DNA of 64,000 nt, taken from assembly GCA_963819075.1 (NCBI GenBank), contig CAWFUP010000001.1, positions 186,001 to 250,000 on the forward strand. Direction: 5' to 3'. The position numbers and the translations under genes are program-made. The DNA is from CAVQBJ01 sp963819075. Its GTDB lineage: Bacteria > Actinomycetota > Thermoleophilia > Solirubrobacterales > Solirubrobacteraceae. Below, piece by piece: positions 61,403-64,000 of the stretch. Numbering within the stretch: the stretch's first letter is position 1; each line of letters begins with the position of its first letter. Below the pieces are notes generated by a model. The model worked only from the letters and a program-made list of their open reading frames with translations, made no database searches and had not been told where the DNA came from.

Positions 61403-62104
61403 TCAGCGCTTGCGCTTGCGCGCCGGCGACGCCGCCGGCCGCCGCCGCGCCTCGGGCCGCTCGACCGACGCATACGCGGCGGCGGTGAACAGCCGCGTGA
61501 AGTGCTCGACGAGCTCGTCAACGGTTGCGCTCACATCGCCGTGGATCCAATCGACCAGCACCTCGACCACGCCGCCCATCAGCGAGCGCGTCGTGAGCAC
61601 CGGATCAAGGCGGAATCGAACCCCCTGATCCACGAACGCCATCGACTGCTTGAGGGTCAGATCCGCCAGCGCGTGCCGCATGTCGCGGCGCAGCTGGTCC
61701 AGGCGCGGGCTCACGCCGACGACCTCGAGCCCCACGATCCGCGCCTTGCGCGGGTCCTCGGTGAGGATCGTCCAACCGGCGCGCAGGCCCCCGCGCGCCT
61801 TGCCTTCGATCGTCGTCGCCGCGGCCACCGCCGCGCTCGCCTCCGTCCCGATCTCCGTGAGGATCCGCAGGTAGACGTGGTAGAGCAGGTCCTCGCGGCT
61901 GGTGAACGACTCGTAGAAGTAGCGCGAGTTCAGTGACGCCTCCGCGCTCACCGCGCGGATCGACGTGTTCGCATACCCCGTGGTCCCGAACAGCTCGAGT
62001 CCGGCCTCCATCAGCCGCTCTCGACGCAGCTCGCGGCGCTCGGCCGCGGTGATGCCCCGGTAGCGCCGCGCGGTCTGGGTCGGCGAGCTGCTCACGCCGG
62101 GCAT
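61403..62104 (-). CDS. TetR-family transcriptional regulator
   Basis: A 233-residue protein from the ATG at 62104 (62167 is an alternative). The N-terminal HTH is typical: RRERLMEAGLELFGTTGYANTSIRAVSAEASLNSRYFYESFTSREDLLYHVYLRI. The C-terminal ligand-binding half is helical (MAFVDQGVRFRLDPVLTTRSLMGGVVEVLVDWIHGD). It faces the exported hydrolase at 62403 across about 300 bp, a likely target, and its tail is basic (RRRPAASPARKRKR). Confidence 0.9.
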   Translation of the reverse strand: MPGVSSSPTQTARRYRGITAAERRELRRERLMEAGLELFGTTGYANTSIRAVSAEASLNSRYFYESFTSREDLLYHVYLRILTEIGTEASAAVAAATTIEGKARGGLRAGWTILTEDPRKARIVGLEVVGVSPRLDQLRRDMRHALADLTLKQSMAFVDQGVRFRLDPVLTTRSLMGGVVEVLVDWIHGDVSATVDELVEHFTRLFTAAAYASVERPEARRRPAASPARKRKR

Positions 62105-62402
62105 TCTCGCACGCTCTGTCTCGGCCCAGATCGTCGTGCCAGACGCGCCCTTTCGGACGCTCACCAAACCTCGTCATACCGGGCCGCCGAGGGGAAACAT
62201 TGCTGTCTATACAAACTCAACCCTCACTGCTACACTCCGGCCCGTCAAAGAGGTCATGCGGTGCTACAGATTGGGTTTCTGTGGCATTGGCGGACACCGA
62301 GTGAGGCTGCAGACATAAGGGTCAGTGGTTCCCCAGCTCGGCCACGCGTCGAGCGAGCGCTCGGTACGTCCGCGATCCGGTTCTACGGACTGTGGAGGAG
62401 AG
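62105..62402. other. 298-bp divergent region between TetR and exported hydrolase
   Basis: It is more AT-rich than its surroundings (TTGCTGTCTATACAAACTC, TACACTCC), as expected for a divergent promoter region; no gene is seen. A short GGAGGAGAG ribosome site ends it just before 62403. I could not define a -35/-10 pair with good spacing. Confidence 0.45.
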
Positions 62403-64000
62403 ATGAAGCGTCGTCTTCGTAGGTTTGCCGCCACGGCGGCCCTCGCGAGCACCGCCGTGCTCGCCGCATCACTGATGTTCGGAAGTGCGGGCGCGAGCGC
62501 GTACTCCCCCCCCTGCTGGTTCTTCTTCTGTCACACAACGACGACCACGACGACGAGCACGCAGTCGTCGTCCACGACCACCACCACCGTCACCTCGACG
62601 GCCACGACGACGACGACGACGCCAACGACTTCGACAACCACCACGAGCACGTCGACTGGGACCGTGGCAACGATCCCCGCCAGCGGTGGTCTGCCCGGCC
62701 TCACCGAGATCCCCTCGGGCGCCGGCTCGCACGGCTACCCCTACGACGCCGTGCCGCAGACGCCGGCCGCCGCGGGAGCCCCGTTCATCAACCTGAGCGC
62801 CGTCGGCTATGCCGAGCGCGAGTTCACCATGTCCGGCAACGCCACCGACTACGGGCAGAGCGGCGGTTGGGGCTCGAACGGCAACTGGGGCGTGTCTGCT
62901 CAGGGCACCACCCCCTACAAGACGCGCATCATCGTGCGCTACCCGACCAACCCGGCCAACTTCAACGGCACGGTCATCTTCGAGTGGCTCAACGACACGA
63001 CCGGCGGCGACCAGGATCCGGTCTGGTCGGAGCTGTACAACGAGGCCATCTCCGAGGGCTACGCCTACGTCGGCGTGACCGCGCAGACCTCCGGCATGGC
63101 CGACCTGAAGGCGTGGGACCCGGCCCGCTACGGATCGCTCGGCGACGGCAGCGACTCGCAGTCCTATGACATCTTCACCCAGGCGGCGAAGGTCATTCGC
63201 GCCGACTACGGCACCCTCCTGGGCGGTGACGTGCCGAAGAAGCTGATCGGCGCCGGCGACTCGCAGTCGGCCATCCGCCTCGACACCTACGTGAACGCGA
63301 TCCAGCCGGTCACGCACGCCTTCGACGGCTTCCTGGCCGTCGGCCGCGCCGTCGTGGCGGCGCCGCTTGGCAACGGGCTCGTGTCGCTCAGCCCGTTCCC
63401 GGCGATGATCCGCACGAACAACTCGGTGCCGTTCATCCAGCTCAACACGCAGGGCGACGTCTTCGAGCTCGACGCCGGCGCGTCGCGCCAGCCCGATAAC
63501 AACGACCTGCGCACGTGGGAGCTCACGGGCGCGGCGCACATCGACCAGCACGAGGCGACGTACGAGATCGAGACGATCGCCCGCGAGGAACCGACGACGC
63601 CGGTCCCGTCCTGCACCTACGGCACGCCGATCTCGGGCAGCGGCACGGCGCTCGACGGCATCAACCAGGTCAACAACATGCCGCTGTTCGAGGCCGAGGA
63701 CGCCGCGCTGAACGACCTCGACAACTGGGTCGTCAACGGTGTACCGGCGCCGCACGCTCCGTCGCCGATCTCGACGACGTCGCTGCTGTTCGGCCTGTAC
63801 GACCTGCCGAACACCGACCAGTATGGGATCGGCCAGGGCGGGTTGCGCATGCCCGAGGCGAACGTGCCGACCGAGGACTACGGGGTGATCAACCTCCCGG
63901 TGGGGACCACGGCGAGCCTGAGCAACCCGATCTCGCTGCTGAGCGAGCTCGAGAGCGCGCTGTCGGCGTTCGAGACGGGTGGCATCACCAACTCGTCGCT
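62403..64000 (+). CDS. Exported alpha/beta hydrolase domain protein (truncated by window end)
   Basis: The frame begins at ATG 62403 after GGAGGAGAG and stays open to the window end (532 codons seen). Signal peptide about residues 8-33 (FAATAALASTAVLAASLMFGSAGASA). Residues about 45-95 are a Thr/Ser-rich linker that mimics a wall-spanning or O-glycosylated stalk. The body starts at INLSAVGYAEREFTMSGNATDYG and has the nucleophile elbow KLIGAGDSQSAIRL (Ser in GDSQS), the pattern of the alpha/beta hydrolase domain family often annotated Abhydrolase_10. The catalytic His and the C-terminus lie beyond the window. Confidence 0.82.
   Translation, partial: MKRRLRRFAATAALASTAVLAASLMFGSAGASAYSPPCWFFFCHTTTTTTTSTQSSSTTTTTVTSTATTTTTTPTTSTTTTSTSTGTVATIPASGGLPGLTEIPSGAGSHGYPYDAVPQTPAAAGAPFINLSAVGYAEREFTMSGNATDYGQSGGWGSNGNWGVSAQGTTPYKTRIIVRYPTNPANFNGTVIFEWLNDTTGGDQDPVWSELYNEAISEGYAYVGVTAQTSGMADLKAWDPARYGSLGDGSDSQSYDIFTQAAKVIRADYGTLLGGDVPKKLIGAGDSQSAIRLDTYVNAIQPVTHAFDGFLAVGRAVVAAPLGNGLVSLSPFPAMIRTNNSVPFIQLNTQGDVFELDAGASRQPDNNDLRTWELTGAAHIDQHEATYEIETIAREEPTTPVPSCTYGTPISGSGTALDGINQVNNMPLFEAEDAALNDLDNWVVNGVPAPHAPSPISTTSLLFGLYDLPNTDQYGIGQGGLRMPEANVPTEDYGVINLPVGTTASLSNPISLLSELESALSAFETGGITNSS

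Overview
The window looks like chromosomal DNA from a high-GC (roughly 70%) actinobacterium of the Thermoleophilia/Solirubrobacterales type. The reasons are the very high GC, frequent GTG starts, a large Alu-containing SRP RNA followed at a short distance by dnaX-ybaB-recR, a collagen-like surface protein, many exported beta-propeller proteins, and a succinate dehydrogenase with an SdhE/HdrB-like (CCG) third subunit. The taxonomic call is an inference from gene content; there is no rRNA in the window.

Region 1 (1-8.2 kb) is an accessory, gene-poor stretch: an SRPBCC protein, a small exported protein, a patatin-like phospholipase, a DMT-family exporter, an HExxH protein, a Phd/PIN toxin-antitoxin pair and degenerate repeats. 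It ends in a fragment of a tyrosine recombinase, a perfect 16-bp stem and a tRNA-Val(CAC), which is what an eroded tRNA-targeted island would leave.

Region 2 (8.26-19.4 kb) is a two-module lasso peptide locus. Module 1 has a methyltransferase, an HPr-kinase-like protein, an ABC-2 exporter pair, an exported protein, a precursor with an unusual core, an RRE (PqqD-like) protein and an asparagine-synthetase-like cyclase. Module 2 has the leader peptidase (B2), a second HPr-kinase-like protein, a second cyclase with a disrupted N-terminus, and a textbook precursor (17-residue core, Gly1 and Asp8) whose start overlaps the 3' end of an exported beta-propeller gene. Only one RRE and one B2 are visible, so the modules probably share them.

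Region 3 (19.5-35.5 kb) is mostly core: SRP RNA, a GT-C-like membrane protein, a collagen/Hcp-like fusion, dnaX, ybaB, recR, two exported repeat proteins, MarR plus an MFS transporter, lysC and asd. The MFS, lysC and asd frames are broken by eight single-base indels, most simply read as sequence error.

Region 4 (35.5-41.3 kb) is a SARP/AfsR-type regulator with SRPBCC, methyltransferase, VOC and SnoaL-like genes. Seven-base repeats phased at 11 bp lie in both intergenic regions and look like SARP operators.

Region 5 (41.5-64 kb) holds an EAL protein and a V4R-GAF-GGDEF protein, an exported BNR-like propeller, DUF2237, sdhA-sdhB-sdhE, an AbiEi/DUF559-like protein, a site-2 protease with CBS domains, exported proteins, an AidB-like acyl-CoA dehydrogenase, a GH64-like protein, an S15-type hydrolase, a TetR regulator and a truncated exported alpha/beta hydrolase. 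A 45-bp palindromic element recurs with an exact 73-bp period at 43.5 kb (three copies) and 55.1 kb (two copies), and is the most striking non-coding signal.
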